This document shows, in pieces, positions 12,901 to 23,860 of a stretch of DNA of 64,000 nucleotides (position 1 is the first letter of the stretch; each line of letters starts with the position of its first letter). Location of the stretch: contig CM074193.1 in assembly GCA_037179385.1 (NCBI GenBank), forward strand, positions 2,299,931-2,363,930, written 5' to 3'. The stretch comes from Holothuria scabra. Lineage: Eukaryota; Echinodermata; Holothuroidea; Aspidochirotida; Holothuriidae. The notes below the pieces were generated by a model. That model made no database searches. It was given only the letters and a program-made list of their open reading frames with translations, and was not told the origin of the DNA. A program made the position numbers and the translations under genes.

Positions 12901-15900
12901 TTTCATGAACTGATGATGACCTCATTATAATGCATACAGGTACAAAGAAGTTATTACTAAACAGTGTATAAAACTCATGTCATATTGGTAACCTGTTCTA
13001 GGGACATGTCTCCACAGTGATAGTTGGACTTAATGTCATAAATGTAGGGAGCATTTGATAAGCTTGAAAATAACACACCAGCCATTTATGTCAGGCATAT
13101 GTAACTGAAGTTTTGGCAGATAGCACTTTTCAGAATTTTGGCAGTCCACAATATTCAGCTCTGAAGAAATAAGCTTTTCTATCACCCTCTTGTGCATAAA
13201 ACAGTGAAAAACAATTACCAAATTTATCTACTTCTTGCAAATGTTGGAAATGAGTTTTAAATTTTTCCTGTGCAAATTATTGAAAAGTAACATCATTGAA
13301 AAATAATATGCAAGAAACAAAATTCCATAACAATCCAACTTTTTCACATTTTTGAAAACAATTGAAATTTTCTAATTACTGTATTAAGTACATTTGTATC
13401 ACACATGCAAATTAGCTTTGTATAATTTGAATTTAAATTTGAACATGAAGGTACGGCCTCTTGTAACAATGATGATTTTTTTTTTGTCATTTTACAAAGT
13501 AACTTGCTATCTCATTGTAAATTTCTATCAAATTTTGTGTTTTCAAATTTTTCCTACCACTTTTAAAATGATAAAAATATATCAGTGGAACCAATGACTG
13601 GAACAGACTGTGTTTTATAGACTGTGTGATGTTACCTGATAACAGTTAGGAGGGTACAAATGTAAAAGAAATCTAAACATTAATATTTGGTCTACCACTA
13701 GCACAGACTTACCTTACTGTGCCATCTTCACCAGCACTCCAAAACATATAGGGGACATTAGGTGCAGTAGCCAGCCTCTTGACCCGTCCAACATGACAAC
13801 TGTATATCTCAGACGTTTCTAATTTAGGAATACTATGGACGTGAACTTTGCAGTCTCCTGCCGCTGATACAATAGATGAATCGTTAGAATTTGGTAGGAA
13901 CTGTGAAAATTTGTGAGAGAAATGATTAGGTTACAATGGGAAAGTACAAAAAATATCTGATAACTGCTACTTGGGGTACTGACATCAACAGGGGAACTAG
14001 AGGTACTGGTAATGAAAATACCAAAAATATTTGGTGTGTTACTAATACAGGTTCTTGTAAAAAATACCGCCACATGAAAACATTACCAGCATTGCATATC
14101 GCATGGAGCTTTATGGTGTTTATTTCTGGGTGGGAATAGAAATGTTAGTATAGCTAGGTGCGCATTTTCAAAAGCTAAGGTGAAGGTTGTGTTTAAAATG
14201 TTGAAATCTATCAAAGTAGAAATGGATGGATATATTTTGGTTACTGTGAAGGTTGAGATGGGATATCAGAGTATTAATTACAAATGTGCATGACTGTAAA
14301 GAAGTGTGGTAAATAAAGTCAGAGCAGAGGTTCCTGCAATTCCTGTCATTTACACAATCAAACACCCAGATGCATTAATGCGCAGGATAACATGGGGGCC
14401 ATGTGTGGCTAAGGTTCCTTCCCACCTAACTTTCCTACCCGAGAGTGGAGAACCAATACTGCCTCAATGTGTGTTTCACAGTACTGGCACCAATATTTTC
14501 ATAGTACAGTACCGGCACTCTATTTGTCATGCTTTCAACTCATGACTCACCTAGTTTGACGATGGTTGACCAACAGCAGTTGATCAACTACTTTTTCATT
14601 GTTAATTTCAATAGAACCATGGCAACATGTCAATCATGTCTGCCGAGTCTGGCCCCTAATCCTCAACTAGTCGATTCATTCATCAGTGTGTCTAGTCTCC
14701 TTTGTGTCCAGCAGAGGAAGTCCTATTGTATTGTAAAAGGATTTTTAACTCAACAGTCAAGGTTATTTGAGCAAGAAAGGTGTGTGGATAAGTGAACACA
14801 GAAAAATAACCTGTCTACCGTACGATCCATAAAGTAGCAGCAAGTAGCATATTCCTATATATACTGTACGTAAGATACTGGGCAAGTCTGCTTAAGCTTA
14901 CTGGCAGTGCCATAGGTGATCGCGGTTGAATAAAAATTGGCAAGCTCCTGACTGAAAAATTATGATCTTGACAGGACTTTCTTCAGTATAAAAATGGAAA
15001 TAAATCAATTATTAGAGAAATGGAACTATTTCAAAACATGGAGTGATTAACTCATAGATTTTCTACTTGAAAATATGACAGGTCGCCCTTGCCGTTATTG
15101 TTTTTAGTGTTTGTATACAGTGCAATAGGACAAGTTGAGTGTCACTGGAAATGAACACAGTAACTTTACTCCAGTTTTGGTCAAGAGCGCGCATGTTAAT
15201 AAATAAAAAAATCCTTTTATTTCATTTTTCCTTTTTACAATAAAGCTCAACAGAAAAGTCAGCTACGTAGGCTTTGCATTTGAAAGCAGGGCTTACCTCG
15301 GCTTCAGGATTGTTACGCAGATTTTGCGCCGTCAGAAGGCACATTTCAAGAAAAGGTGAATTGACTTAAAGTTCTGTTTCTAACGACCCTTGCTTCGTGC
15401 CTATCGTATTACCATAACCAGTTCAGGATGGAAATTATTAGGAATGGTTCATTTGTTTCATGAGCGGGATATCGTAATATTCTCACTTAAAAAAGTGTAG
15501 ATACAAATCAACCGTTAATACCGTTAATAGAATTGTTTGCAGTCGATGTCACATGCCCTTTGATAAGTTAGTTCTTAGGCCAACATCGTGCTCGGTCTAG
15601 TTTTCATCCCCTAATTGTGTCGGATTTTGCATTATTTTACTGGACTGGGTTGTAGTTGCATAAATGTACTGTAGCTACTATCCTGCTTTAACGAACCCCA
15701 TGTAGAAAAATCATGATCATCTTAGCAGTTCTGGGCAGCAAAACAATTGCACCAGATTAACGTATCTTATGGTCCCTTTTTGATATAAATATCCCCATAT
15801 AATTTTTGCAGTTCATGTCCAAAACTTACATCTTGTTTGGAAAGAATCTGCAACTGACATGCACTTAAGTCAGATCTCCGAAAACTCCACATTCGCAGAG

Positions 15901-18900
15901 ATTTGTGATTTCTTTTCTTGGCGAATTTAGCACGGGGCTCGCCCGGCTGCGCTAGCCGGCTATATAAGCATGTGAAGTGCGATCATCGTAACACAAACTC
16001 AATGGGAAAATTTGTCTCTAGACCGAGTATTTTCACACACTAAATCACATAGGCAAAGGCCCGAGTTGTGATTGGCTGGCTGGAATCAACCCAATTGAAC
16101 CAATCACGATGCAGGGGCCAATTTAAATTTTGCAATGGATCGTATGCATATGATGTCACTGAGCAAAATAAAACGCCTTGTTTGGCGTAAAAACGGACAT
16201 ACAGTTAAGTCTACAGCATGTAAGAACCAAGAAGTTTGCTGCCAGAGACCATGTGCATCATTGTTTACATTTGCAATGACATTGTATAACAACATTGCAT
16301 ACGTCCTACTGTAAATAACATTACGGAAGGAATGCTGGGAATGGCTTAATTTATGCAAGATAATAACCACCAAACTTCACAAGATTCTAGGTGCTTCGTG
16401 TACAACACGTGCACAGATAATATGCTAAGCTTGGGAATTTGAAAAAACAGCAAAACACTGCAACTCGATAGCCTGTACCATGTGTTTTGTGTAGAACAGT
16501 TTGTAGAGCAGTTTATGCAGTGCTTTCTGCGAGACTGCAAAGAAAACATCTTGAATGCAATTCTAAATATAGTTGCAGGTAATACTACAGGGTTTTAGCA
16601 GAAAATATCAAATGATCACAACCATGGTGGGGTAAAATTTATACGTTTTAAATTATTTATGCATCCCATTTTTGCTGGAAGTTAAAGGATTGAGTATTTA
16701 CGGAAATTTTTCACGAAACCAAGAGCAAGTTTCAAGTATATTTTAGCCCCTTTTTCCAGTTTGCAAATAATCGGTGGTAATGATCAGCTCATGAGCAGAA
16801 TTTTACCAATGCCGATCATTTACAGACAATGGAATAACAGGCCCTATGCCGATTACTTAGCAGATTATCAGTCGAACACTAGATTGAAATGTAATTTTGC
16901 AGTGAAGTACTTTCCATTCCTAAATGCTATTCAGAGTTATATGGCTGTCTGAAGCCTCTCTGTAGCATCCGTGCCGTAGCATACTATGCACATTCCTGAC
17001 TGCTTTATGTTTCTGTATGGACAACAGTCACTCATGAAACAATGTTCCACCCTCAACTGTACACAACAGTGCACTGTACAACTAGATACTATTTTCAATA
17101 AAGGACTGATAATCCCCTCGCTATCGATCGACCAGACTCCCTATTGAAAATTCCCAGTGCTTTGTGCCTCAATGTTGTAGGTGAAAAGAGAGTGCAATGT
17201 AAACTAACAATGGGTGGAACTTCACACGAAATATCAGGAAGGAGGAGGGGTCATTGATTTCAGTTGCCTCGGAGTTAAGACTGAAAAGATTCTACTAGTT
17301 GATCAACGCACGTCAAATTGAAAGTCAACTCAGGGTGTGACAGATACAGGGCCAGGTACTGTACCACCCAACCCTATTTTGCCGTCTTTTCTCTAAATTG
17401 AAGTACTCTTACTGTCATCATTATTTAAGTTCTGAGAGATTTCATCCATGCAAAACAACAAAAAAAAGGATTCTCTTCTCTTTTATGAAACACAACAAAT
17501 CACTTTACTAGTAGATTATCTTGTGAAAAAGAACCCTCAATAGAATAAGCCCTTTCATGATTACAACTGCGCATGACAGAACAAAGGTCATCCGGTATCA
17601 CTCGCTCACTCATATCACTGTGTGTACGTACATTTTGCAATAGTAAGCTACACAAGATTACACTCGACTTGTAGGATTTGGGTTAACAGATTAAAAATTC
17701 AGGTTAGAGGGCCTACTATTACTGCGTAAGAGTTAGGAATGAATTTTGCTTTCGGTCTTTGGTTATAAAAAAAATCCAGAGTTACCTTGGCCAATGATTT
17801 TCGTCTATTACAATCGATCTTAGGCGCGCTAAGATCTCCATTGAACACCCATGTGCTAACAGTATAACTATTTGTGCAACATTACTATACTTGAACGTTA
17901 CATGAAGTTACACTCCAAATCACAGTCTTGGGCTGAGGTAAGTTACAACTAAGCCTAGGCGAAGCAAGTCCTGGATACTTAGATATACTGCGAGATTTTA
18001 TTATGAAGGTAAAAGGCCAAGACTTAACTTTTTAGGCCTATAGCAGTAGCAGTAAGGTGATCTATACGAACTTACGAACTTAACCTACGAAGTCTACGAA
18101 CTAACGAACGAAGCCTACGTTAGGCCTTTGCATCATGTAGCATGGTAATAGAACTTTAAGCGTAGAAATAACACCCTGATACTCATCCTAGCTCTTATAG
18201 CTTAGGTATTTTTTCACGAAATTTGGTATACCAGCCTACAGCTGGTTCATTCCTTGAGAAGGCCTAGCTTACGGTATTTAGCCTAGCAGAGAAGACTTGA
18301 ACTGTCAGTTCGTACTTCCACGGGAACGGACAAATTCTTTGAGATTTTGCACATTCAAAACTTAAAACTCAGCCAGTATCTAAGGAAAATTTATGAGTGA
18401 TGCTTTAAAACATCTTTCTGGCAATACTGAACGTTTTGTCCATTAAGAGATGTGATTTTTCGAAGCTACTTTTGGTTCATGTCCGTGTTGTTTATTGTAG
18501 GCATGCATACCTAACGTAACGTAACGATGGTATATGCACAGGCGACGGCCTGCGACTAGCGTTGCTATGGGTTGCTATACCGAATGACATTTGACCCGGG
18601 AGGTCGATTTGTAATCATGAAAGGGATTATTTTGCAGTAACCTACCTTGACAGAGAAAATGTTACCATGATGACCAGTTCTAAGGGTGCAAACTTGTTTA
18701 TGTTTGTGTGGATCCCATATGATAGCATGGAGGTCATCTGAGCCACTGGCTAAGAGGCTGTGTCAAAGAGAAAATCTGAATTTTATTTCTGGCTATGTTA
18801 CAGTTAAAATTAAAATATTGTTTTTTGATTCACTATTCTGTTAATTTTACAGTGACTCATTTGTTTTAATTTACCAAAGAACTCCAAATTATACATCCTT

Positions 18901-21900
18901 CTATTCATACCTACCATTTACCTGCAGGCATGGATATATTTTTATGATAAGAAAAAAAATGCTACATTGTGTTGGCAACTTCTCTGTCACCAGCCAAGCA
19001 ATCAAAAAAATGAAGTCAATCCACCCCTCTGCCAAATAAAAAGGAAATGTGAAAAAAGAAAGCTGCAAACCTAACAACCAATCATGCATTTTGTTCCAAC
19101 AAATCCCCAGTCAAGGTACTTATGATGAAAAGACAAGGTGCTGATAATTTCTCTAAAACTCAACCTCACCCTTTCCCCTTCCATGTAACCCAAAAATCGT
19201 TTGACACAAAAGAATTTTCATGATGTTGGGTGGCAATTGTTCTCAAATTTTGCAAGCAAATTAACAGGTTAGAAGTGAGGAGACCATTTTTGTTAAATAC
19301 TTACGACCCATCATGATTCCATTCCAAGCAATTAACACAGCCACGGTGTCCCTGGTGAAAAGATAAAGATGCACAGGAAAACTTAAATTTGGCTTTGAGA
19401 CATGGTACATTGTAGCACAGTTAGGAGTTTGGAGAACTTATAACCAAGATGGGCCTATTAATTTTGCTGGGATGTTCTAAATAAGTATCAATTTGAAAGA
19501 AGAGGCTTGATTTATTGCTACTCACCCTTGTGGAAGCCTCATACCTCTACATTAGATTAAACACTGCACTGTGTGTGTGTGTGTGGAGGGGGGGTGGGGA
19601 GGTAGGGAGTGGGATTGAGATATTTCACCTCTGTGGTATGGTATCTATTTGCTGTTGTACAATGAAACCACACCAATTACTGACCTCTCTGACTCTGGGC
19701 ACTCATCTAACTAACACACAAATTTTTAAAAACCTTTAAAATTTTGCTAGAAGGTGTGCAGAAGGTAGTCACAACACTGAGTCACACAATATCTTTCAAT
19801 AGTTTTTACCAGAAATCTGCAGCAGTTATACATAAGTATAGCTTTTTGTTTGACATCAAATTAAAAAAAAAACAGTAACTCATACTACACATGTACTAAC
19901 AGCATTTTACATACACATAAGTACCTTGTAAGCTCACCAGGGTATGCCATGGAGCAATAAACTAACTGAAGGGTTGCATCTGGATAAGGATGAGTTTAAG
20001 ACAGCTGTGGGGGGGGACTAGAATTATGTAAGTTTGGAGAATTGGAATTATCTGGGGTGGTAAATAGAGCTCTGCCGTTAAGTGACCCAACCACTGTTCT
20101 ATTATTCCAATTAACAGTTCCTATGAGCAGGAGCTTTGTATATTGTTGATAATAAGGTTAGGCCAACTTAAGTTACTTGTAAGGCTAGGGATGCTAGTCC
20201 TAACATTAGCTACAAATTTCAGCTTTGTCCACTACTTGCAGTGCATGGGGCTCCACCTGTTCCAATACTCCTAAGCTCACTTGCCTGGGCGGCTTGGTCA
20301 ACTTAATTTCATTATTTTTGAAACAAAAACGATGTCCTAACTTTTTCATAATGAGCAGTTTGTACGCTGTATTCCATCGAGTCAATCACAGTATTCTATG
20401 TACAGATAAAAAATACAGCGACATGAACAGTACAGTACTGTATTGCAGAGCTAGCTGGCTCAGCTCCAGATGCACGCAAGAGCATGATACTCCAACGGCA
20501 CTACTAGCCTGCACATAGGACCGTGTTAAGTTGATGTGCCTGTGCAATCCAGTGTATACTAGGAAGGTACTATACTTTGTACTGCAAGCAGTGCGGGCCA
20601 GGTCATGAAAATGTGACCTCTACTGTGAAGTCTCCAACTCCAGTCGCACTTTTACTGTATTTAACTTATTCTACTTGAGATTTTATTACAATGCTTCAGC
20701 AATAATATTTCTGTACTTTACTGGACAAAGCATTATGCCCGTTTTAACTACAAAAATCCAAACAAAATACGGAAAAACCATACTGGCTGGCATCTCTGCA
20801 ATAGAAGCCCAACAACTTAGCGCATGATTTACATTACAATTAAAGACAAATTCTGAAATAGGTACTGGCAAAAAGAGAATCTAATTACTTAAGGAACATT
20901 GACCAATCAGATCCACTTTTCAGTTTGATCTGTGATAAACTGTCATCAAAACCTCAACCCTTGGGGATATTACCAAAATGCTTGAAAGGCAACCTCATTG
21001 TTATTACTGGTTCCAACTCTTGAAACATTTTGGAATAGCAAGATCTTACAAAATGAATTACTGAAAGAGTTTGCCCATTTTTGAAGGAAACAAACTTAAG
21101 TTTTAACATTACCTCTAGTTCCTTCTCCAGACCAAGCCTGTGGATCATTGACTCATTTACATGATTTATGTGCTGAAACCGTTTCTTCAACTTTCCTGCC
21201 TGCAAAAAATGATCAGATATTAATTGCACCTCAATTTTCCTGTTGGTCTATTTCCATTCCTGAACTGATACTTAGCTTTAAGTGAGAAAAGTAAAAATTT
21301 GTCAGCATCTTCAAGACTTCTGTTTCAGCTACTACTGTGAAAACATGAGGTAATGAGCCAAATATAGGGGCTTCCTGGATAAACAGTGACCCATCTGTAT
21401 CTATTGTTTTCACACAGGAAAGAGAACTGTGCAACTGTAGCAATACTACAGATCAGGATCAGCTGCTTTCAGCTACAGAGACAGTGTTATTTCCAGGCTT
21501 TTAATACACTAAAAACAAAGTAACCAAACACTGATTTGGTCTCAAGCAGTGCTTTGCCTTAAGGCTGTTCCTTTCAGTTGGTAATCATGCCCCTTCAGAT
21601 AAAGCTAATTTATGCTGGGCAACATACAATATAATATATATAATATGGAAGTACTGAGGTAGTATTTCCATGATATGACCAAGTTTCCCAAGGAGTGAGA
21701 TGCCAAAAGAACACAAAATAAAGAGAAATACCAAAATTGACCACAAATAACCGTAGTCTGTCCAACTAGGTCAGTCACAACACATTTTCATCTTAATGCA
21801 GCATGTTGCAGCATGTTCACTGCAAATCTCACAAAAATTTACCAGCAATTGCAGATGAGGGAAGCTTTTGAAGAGAGAGAGACACACGTGTCACCCCACA

Positions 21901-22203
21901 GTATCACATAAGTTCTACCCACTTTGTGAGTTGAGTTACTTTAAAAAGAAGGCTTACAACACTGGGTCAACTTACTTGGCTTGTCTATGACTACAAATAA
22001 ATTTCACATGCAAATACAAATTATACATGTAGCATAGTAGGTCAATCAAATTTGTAGTTCAAATGGTTTTGCGTACCTCTAAACATCTTTCATTTATGTG
22101 GGCAGTGATATTAAAACCTCGTAAATCCATCTCGAGGATGGACTTTGATGACCACTTCTGTTCGACCACTGATGCCTCCTGAAGAGTGCTTAAACAGCCA
22201 ACT
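755..22203 (-). CDS. WDTC1: WD and tetratricopeptide repeats protein 1 (WDTC1/adipose homologue), 12 exons, 3' end outside window
   Basis: WDTC1 is a substrate receptor (DCAF) that binds DDB1 in CUL4 ubiquitin ligases and is linked to lipid metabolism and chromatin repression (family knowledge). Twelve minus-strand exons, all with GT donors and AG acceptors, join in one phase-consistent frame of 592 complete codons. Order: N-terminal block (residues 1-47); WD40 repeats (about 48-300; GHRGCVNCLEWN, LLASGSDD, VKRLATAP, FWSAGEDGTVRQFDLR, GASDPYVRLYDLRM, LLVNIGGEQVYLFD); variable linker (about 335-392); TPR block (about 393-515; LYGNRAAAYMKRRW, HRKAHFRLARGLLEL); then CGHCNTTTDIKEANFFG, almost identical to vertebrate WDTC1. 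Human WDTC1 is about 677 residues, so the final WD40 repeats (about 130 residues) are missing and must lie left of base 1. The start M at 22,130 matches the position of the human start, but the exon stays open upstream of it. Identification is very secure; single exon edges less so. Confidence 0.93.
948..4145. other. WDTC1 intron, no gene seen
   Basis: 3.2 kb of A+T-rich intron. The only structure noted is the stem-loop at 2,041-2,067. No coding or known repeat signal was recognised. Confidence 0.7.
2041..2067. repeat. Perfect 12-bp stem-loop
   Basis: ATCTCAATACAT and its exact reverse complement are separated by three bases (GTT). It lies inside a WDTC1 intron. It may be a transposon relic or chance; no role is shown. 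Confidence 0.6.
4146..4381 (-). CDS. WDTC1: WDTC1 exon 11 (TPR)
   Basis: 236 nt, residues 450-529, giving two further TPR motifs (DLYASIRDCHSALQLDPSHR, then KAHFRLARGLLELTWIKEAQ) and a C-terminal helix. Acceptor TTTCCTACAG, donor GTG|GTAAGT. Confidence 0.94.
4838..5011 (-). CDS. WDTC1: WDTC1 exon 10 (TPR)
   Basis: 174 nt. Codes for the first TPR helices (LLKLEANKHYCDRKDFTAAI, then LYNQAISISPHSAVLYGNRA and AAYMKRRW), which matches human VLYGNRAAAYMKRKWDGD across the splice. Acceptor TTTTGACAG, donor TG|GTAAGT. Confidence 0.93.
5393..5564 (-). CDS. WDTC1: WDTC1 exon 9 (linker)
   Basis: 172 nt coding a Ser/Thr/Asn-rich, low-complexity linker (residues 335-392) with TNGTNTNGVSRIHLTQSNGF. It resembles the human STNGVSNGVSNGLHLHSNGF linker between the first WD40 block and the TPRs. 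Acceptor GTTTGCAG, donor TTAG|GTAGGT. Confidence 0.88.
6590..6760. repeat. Dispersed repeat family L, copy 1
   Basis: Shares a diverged block of about 140 bp (CATCTGGATAAGGATGAGTT-like core, then a G-rich stretch and AATTGTTTGGG) with 19,935-20,070 (same strand) and 27,805-27,945 (opposite strand). Class unknown; probably an old transposon fragment. It sits in the WDTC1 intron 5,565-7,256, where nothing else was recognised. Confidence 0.55.
7257..7466 (-). CDS. WDTC1: WDTC1 exon 8
   Basis: 210 nt, residues 265-335. Contains GHLPAKESSRRGYRTLAITY, then LTFGPKGNELLVNIGGEQ and VYLFDV, the most conserved WD40 strand of the family. The acceptor follows a T-rich tract ending CCACAG; donor AAAG|GTATTA. 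Confidence 0.92.
7910..8493. mobile_element. TTAA-flanked MITE (family C), carrying a SINE-like insert
   Basis: Terminal inverted repeats AGAGACTCATTGAGTTG and AGAGGCTCATTGAGTTG (17 bp, one mismatch) abut TTAA on both sides (7,906-7,909 and 8,494-8,497). Without the nested 212-bp insert and its duplication the element is about 357 bp. A second, partial copy lies inverted at about 46,985-47,328. No coding capacity. TTAA duplications are typical of piggyBac and Kolobok elements; the purine-purine ends fit Kolobok better (inference). Confidence 0.8.
8260..8471 (+). mobile_element. Retroposed SINE-like insertion with 15-bp target duplication
   Basis: A 212-bp segment is bounded by the direct repeat AATATCAACTCAATG (8,245-8,259 and 8,472-8,486) and ends in an A-rich tail (TTTTAGAAAAAA). 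This is the signature of LINE-driven retroposition. The word CCCCTTGGCTCTTCGCCAG occurs near both the start and the end. No clear tRNA A/B box was found, so its source RNA is unknown. The related MITE copy near 46,985 has the site without the insert. Confidence 0.75.
8558..8571. repeat. Poly-C run (14)
   Basis: Fourteen consecutive C residues between two TTAA MITEs in a WDTC1 intron. Confidence 0.9.
8681..9385. mobile_element. TTAA-flanked fold-back MITE (family A), 705 bp
   Basis: TTAA lies at 8,677-8,680 and 9,386-9,389. The ends are AAGAATAGTCCAGCGCCAAA and, on the other strand, AAGAATAGTCCAGAGCAAAA. A second, longer inverted pair lies inside (about 8,730-8,790 against 9,125-9,190, sharing CTAAGCATTCTG and CCCATGTT). 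No reading frame. It ends 33 bp from WDTC1 exon 7 and 27 bp from the donor site. Confidence 0.8.
9419..9586 (-). CDS. WDTC1: WDTC1 exon 7
   Basis: 168 nt. Codes for VGASDPYVRLYDLRM, a clear WD40 D-strand, followed by a linker ending NCVQYFIAG (human AAQYYVAG). Acceptor TTCTTACAG, donor CAG|GTAAGT. A TTAA-flanked MITE ends at 9,385, close to the donor. Confidence 0.93.
10560..11830. repeat. Tandem array of about 150-bp units, each with a DR1 motif
   Basis: At least eight diverged units share a core (TTTGACCCCACGTGACCCCA, then AATGACCTTTGACCTCCACC, then AAAATCAATAGGGTTCTTCC, CATCATAACGCATCAACATA, TCCAAGTTTCCTACCATGAG and GTGTAAACAAGGATTTC). Five units carry a perfect TGACCTTTGACCT (11,020; 11,155; 11,299; 11,444; 11,589) and three carry it with one change (10,575; 10,872; 11,744). 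The array runs into a CA microsatellite. Related single or few units occur at 49,690-50,460 and 61,600-61,760 on the other strand. The layout resembles the pearl/DINE-1 type of Helentron-derived elements (inference). Confidence 0.85.
11858..11915. repeat. (CA)n microsatellite next to DR1 array
   Basis: Imperfect CA repeat with occasional CACACG and CATACA units directly after the tandem array. Confidence 0.9.
12690..12826 (-). CDS. WDTC1: WDTC1 exon 6
   Basis: 137 nt, residues 163-209. It begins with (R)QFDLRT, the end of the WD40 repeat started in exon 5, and continues with a cysteine-containing loop (NAYIGRHAECKCLAINQ) that matches the human TEYCGQLVEAKCLTVNP segment. Donor AGCAG|GTGAG. 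Confidence 0.92.
13713..13900 (-). CDS. WDTC1: WDTC1 exon 5
   Basis: 188 nt, residues 101-163, covering the end of WD40 repeat 2 (SAAGDCKVHVHSIP) and repeat 3 (CHVGRVKRLATAPNVP, FWSAGEDGTVR). Acceptor TTTTCACAG, donor AAG|GTAAGT. Confidence 0.93.
14318..14525 (-). repeat. Dispersed repeat family D, single copy
   Basis: The reverse complement matches the 226-bp unit duplicated at 38,542-38,993 (shared GCAGGAACCTCTGC, GGGAAGGAACC, GAGGCAGTA, and an ATTGGTACCGGTA-like end). Class not known. Lies in the WDTC1 intron 13,901-18,645. Confidence 0.6.
15384..16881 (+). mobile_element. Non-autonomous hAT element, left end missing
   Basis: About 1.5 kb homologous over its whole length to the complete element at 25,546-27,164. 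Shared landmarks include ACCATAACCAGTTCAGGATG, GCACGGGGCTCGCCCGGCT, CAAGAAGTTTGCTGC and the right terminus (CGAACACTA at 16,873-16,881). The first 125 bp or so, with the left inverted repeat, are absent. Carries a GC-rich palindrome followed by CTATATAAGC near 15,950. No transposase recognised. Confidence 0.8.
16882..18645. other. WDTC1 intron, no gene seen
   Basis: Unique-looking intron sequence; the part near 18,000-18,300 is rich in TAGGCCTA/CTACGAA strings. No exon or known element recognised. Confidence 0.6.
18646..18757 (-). CDS. WDTC1: WDTC1 exon 4
   Basis: 112 nt. It completes WD40 repeat 1 (LLASGSDDLHAIIWDP) and opens repeat 2 (TGHHGNIFSVK). One leading base finishes the serine codon from exon 3. 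Acceptor TTTGACACAG, donor AAG|GTAGGT. Confidence 0.93.
19305..19351 (-). CDS. WDTC1: WDTC1 exon 3
   Basis: 47-nt microexon coding GHRGCVNCLEWNHDG plus two bases of a serine codon. This is the GH...W start of WD40 repeat 1. Acceptor TTCACCAG, donor TC|GTAAGT. Confidence 0.92.
19935..20070. repeat. Dispersed repeat family L, copy 2
   Basis: Same block as 6,590-6,760 (GCATCTGGATAAGGATGAGT, then AGACAGCTGTGGGGGGG and GGAGAATTGG). The rest of this intron (19,352-21,112) shows a short GT run at about 19,570 and nothing else recognised. Confidence 0.55.
21113..21199 (-). CDS. WDTC1: WDTC1 exon 2
   Basis: 87 nt, phase 0 at both ends, residues 19-47. It ends MIHRLGLEKELE, the counterpart of the human FIRRLGLEAELQ just before the first WD40 repeat. 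Acceptor TTTTGCAG|GCAGG, donor GAG|GTAATG. Confidence 0.9.
22077..22203 (-). CDS. WDTC1: WDTC1 exon with start codon (coding 22,077-22,130)
   Basis: Codes for MDLRGFNITAHINERCLE (residues 1-18), which aligns in position with the human N-terminus. The donor is GAG|GTACGC. The exon is preceded by a good acceptor (ATTCTTTCAG), so at least one upstream, probably non-coding, exon exists at higher coordinates. The frame has no stop between that acceptor and the ATG, so an earlier start in an upstream exon cannot be excluded. Confidence 0.8.
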
Positions 22204-22805
22204 CTGAAAGAATTATACATTTAACTACTATGTTAAAATTTAAAATCTCAAGGAATACAAGAATCAGTTTTCCTAATGTTGGGCAATCAAAACTGATCTT
22301 TTTTCTTCATTCTTGCAACAAAAATTTTACAGAATTGATTTTGTTGCGGCACTTAGCTTGTTCTAACGAAGGCAAAATTTTATTAATCAAAGCCCACAGT
22401 TTTCCAGACTTGCTAGAGAGCTTTTCTGCCTTCTTAAGTGGCTGTGCCTCAGAAACATTTTCTTATCGGCCATATAGATTGACACATGATCCCTGCAGAC
22501 GTATTCCATCATTGGACAACTATGCAGGGCAATTTCAAAAGATTGTTCTGCAGTGTTTCCATGTGCAGAGGTAATTTGCAATATCAGAGTCTCATATTAC
22601 CTTATGTTTCATATTTGTGTAAGAACACAATACTGGCTTACAAAAGTGGGACATTTGGGTCTAAAGCAAAAGATAAGAATGATTTATGATTTAATTGCAG
22701 CAATTTGTTGATAAATGTTCTGGGAAATGTCATCAAAATGTAAAGCATCATGTTTGTTGGATGACAAAATTTTGTATGTCACAAAAACTGGTTGTAATGT
22801 TTCCT

Positions 22806-23222
22806 TAGTTACATTAAGACACCAAAGTAGAATAGGTATCAAAAGTAAACTTAAATGACTGAAATTGGTTTAATTTAACTATCAATTTGATCATATTACA
22901 AGTTGCAATAATATATTAATATATCTTGACTAAAGATCCTCACATTTTGCATCCCTGACCATGTATGCACCAAATCTAACGTTAGTTACATTAGACACCA
23001 TTTTGTCCCACTTTTGGTGTCCTGGTAACCAACGTTAGATTTGCATTTAAACTTTCCTGGTCAGCCACCCAGAGTAAAGTGTTAGGGAAGAGTAGTTTAT
23101 AAACATGTTAAATTTCTATTCCAACATATTTATAAGCAATTCACATTAAATTACATTATTGACTAGATTTTTGGTGCATAAATATGATTTGGTGCAAGTT
23201 TTGGTGTCTTCGTAACTAATGT
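22806..23222. repeat. Nested inverted repeats (fold-back cluster)
   Basis: Inner arms 22,972-23,000 and 23,016-23,043 share AAATCTAACGTTAGTTAC / GTAACCAACGTTAGATTT and TTAGACACCA / TGGTGTCC. Outer arms 22,806-22,826 and 23,199-23,218 repeat the same TAGTTACATTAAGACACC word. Probably two nested MITE copies upstream of WDTC1; ends not resolved. Confidence 0.6.
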
Positions 23223-23394
23223 TAACATTTTGTAGCCATCCAATACAGAAAACAAAAGAAAAGACAAACATGTTTAATGTAGAAGTATAGACCAGCATAT
23301 CACCAAATCACAGCATCAAAAATAAATCATGAAATTATGAGTCACAGTCACATTTAAGCCCAACTAAAGTAAGGAATGTTATATTTTTATGCCA

Positions 23395-23860
23395 GTATTG
23401 TGTTCTTGCACATTTATTGCCTGGATTAAATACAAGTGATCCTTTCATAGCTGCCTCTGTTCATTTGGTGGACTAACACACATAAAAAGATGAAAAAAAT
23501 ATCCAGATCATATTTGCCAAATAATTCTTGTCTGAAAATTTGACACAGCAGGGTTGTTTAAAGTGGAATCAGTGGAATTACCCTACCCAGGTGAGAAGGC
23601 CTAGTGAAGGGGGATTCTGGATTTTTCTCCAGTGTTTCCATATTTAAAAGCAATTTCAAAGATAAGCATCTCAATTACCTTAATTTTCATGTTCATTGCC
23701 TGGATTAAAAACAACTTGTCTTTTTCTATATGTTTTTGTTCTTTACACAGGCTAACACACATGTAAGAATGACAAAACATCCACTTTACTTTCTCCAAAT
23801 TATTCTTTTCTGAAAACTTATCCGCCAGAGTTGTTTGAAGTGGAAGTGATGCCTAATTAT
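23395..23860. repeat. Diverged direct duplication, about 165 bp, offset 279
   Basis: 23,417-23,585 and 23,696-23,860 share TTGCCTGGATTAAA, GGCTAACACACAT-like, CCAAATTATTCTT, TCTGAAAA and GTTGTTTGAAGTGGAA strings in the same order. No coding potential recognised. Confidence 0.6.

Noticed and set aside
16104..16373. Minus-strand 89-codon frame shared in part with 26,437-26,652
   Set aside because: Lies inside the two copies of a non-autonomous hAT; similarity reflects shared transposon DNA, with no known domain.
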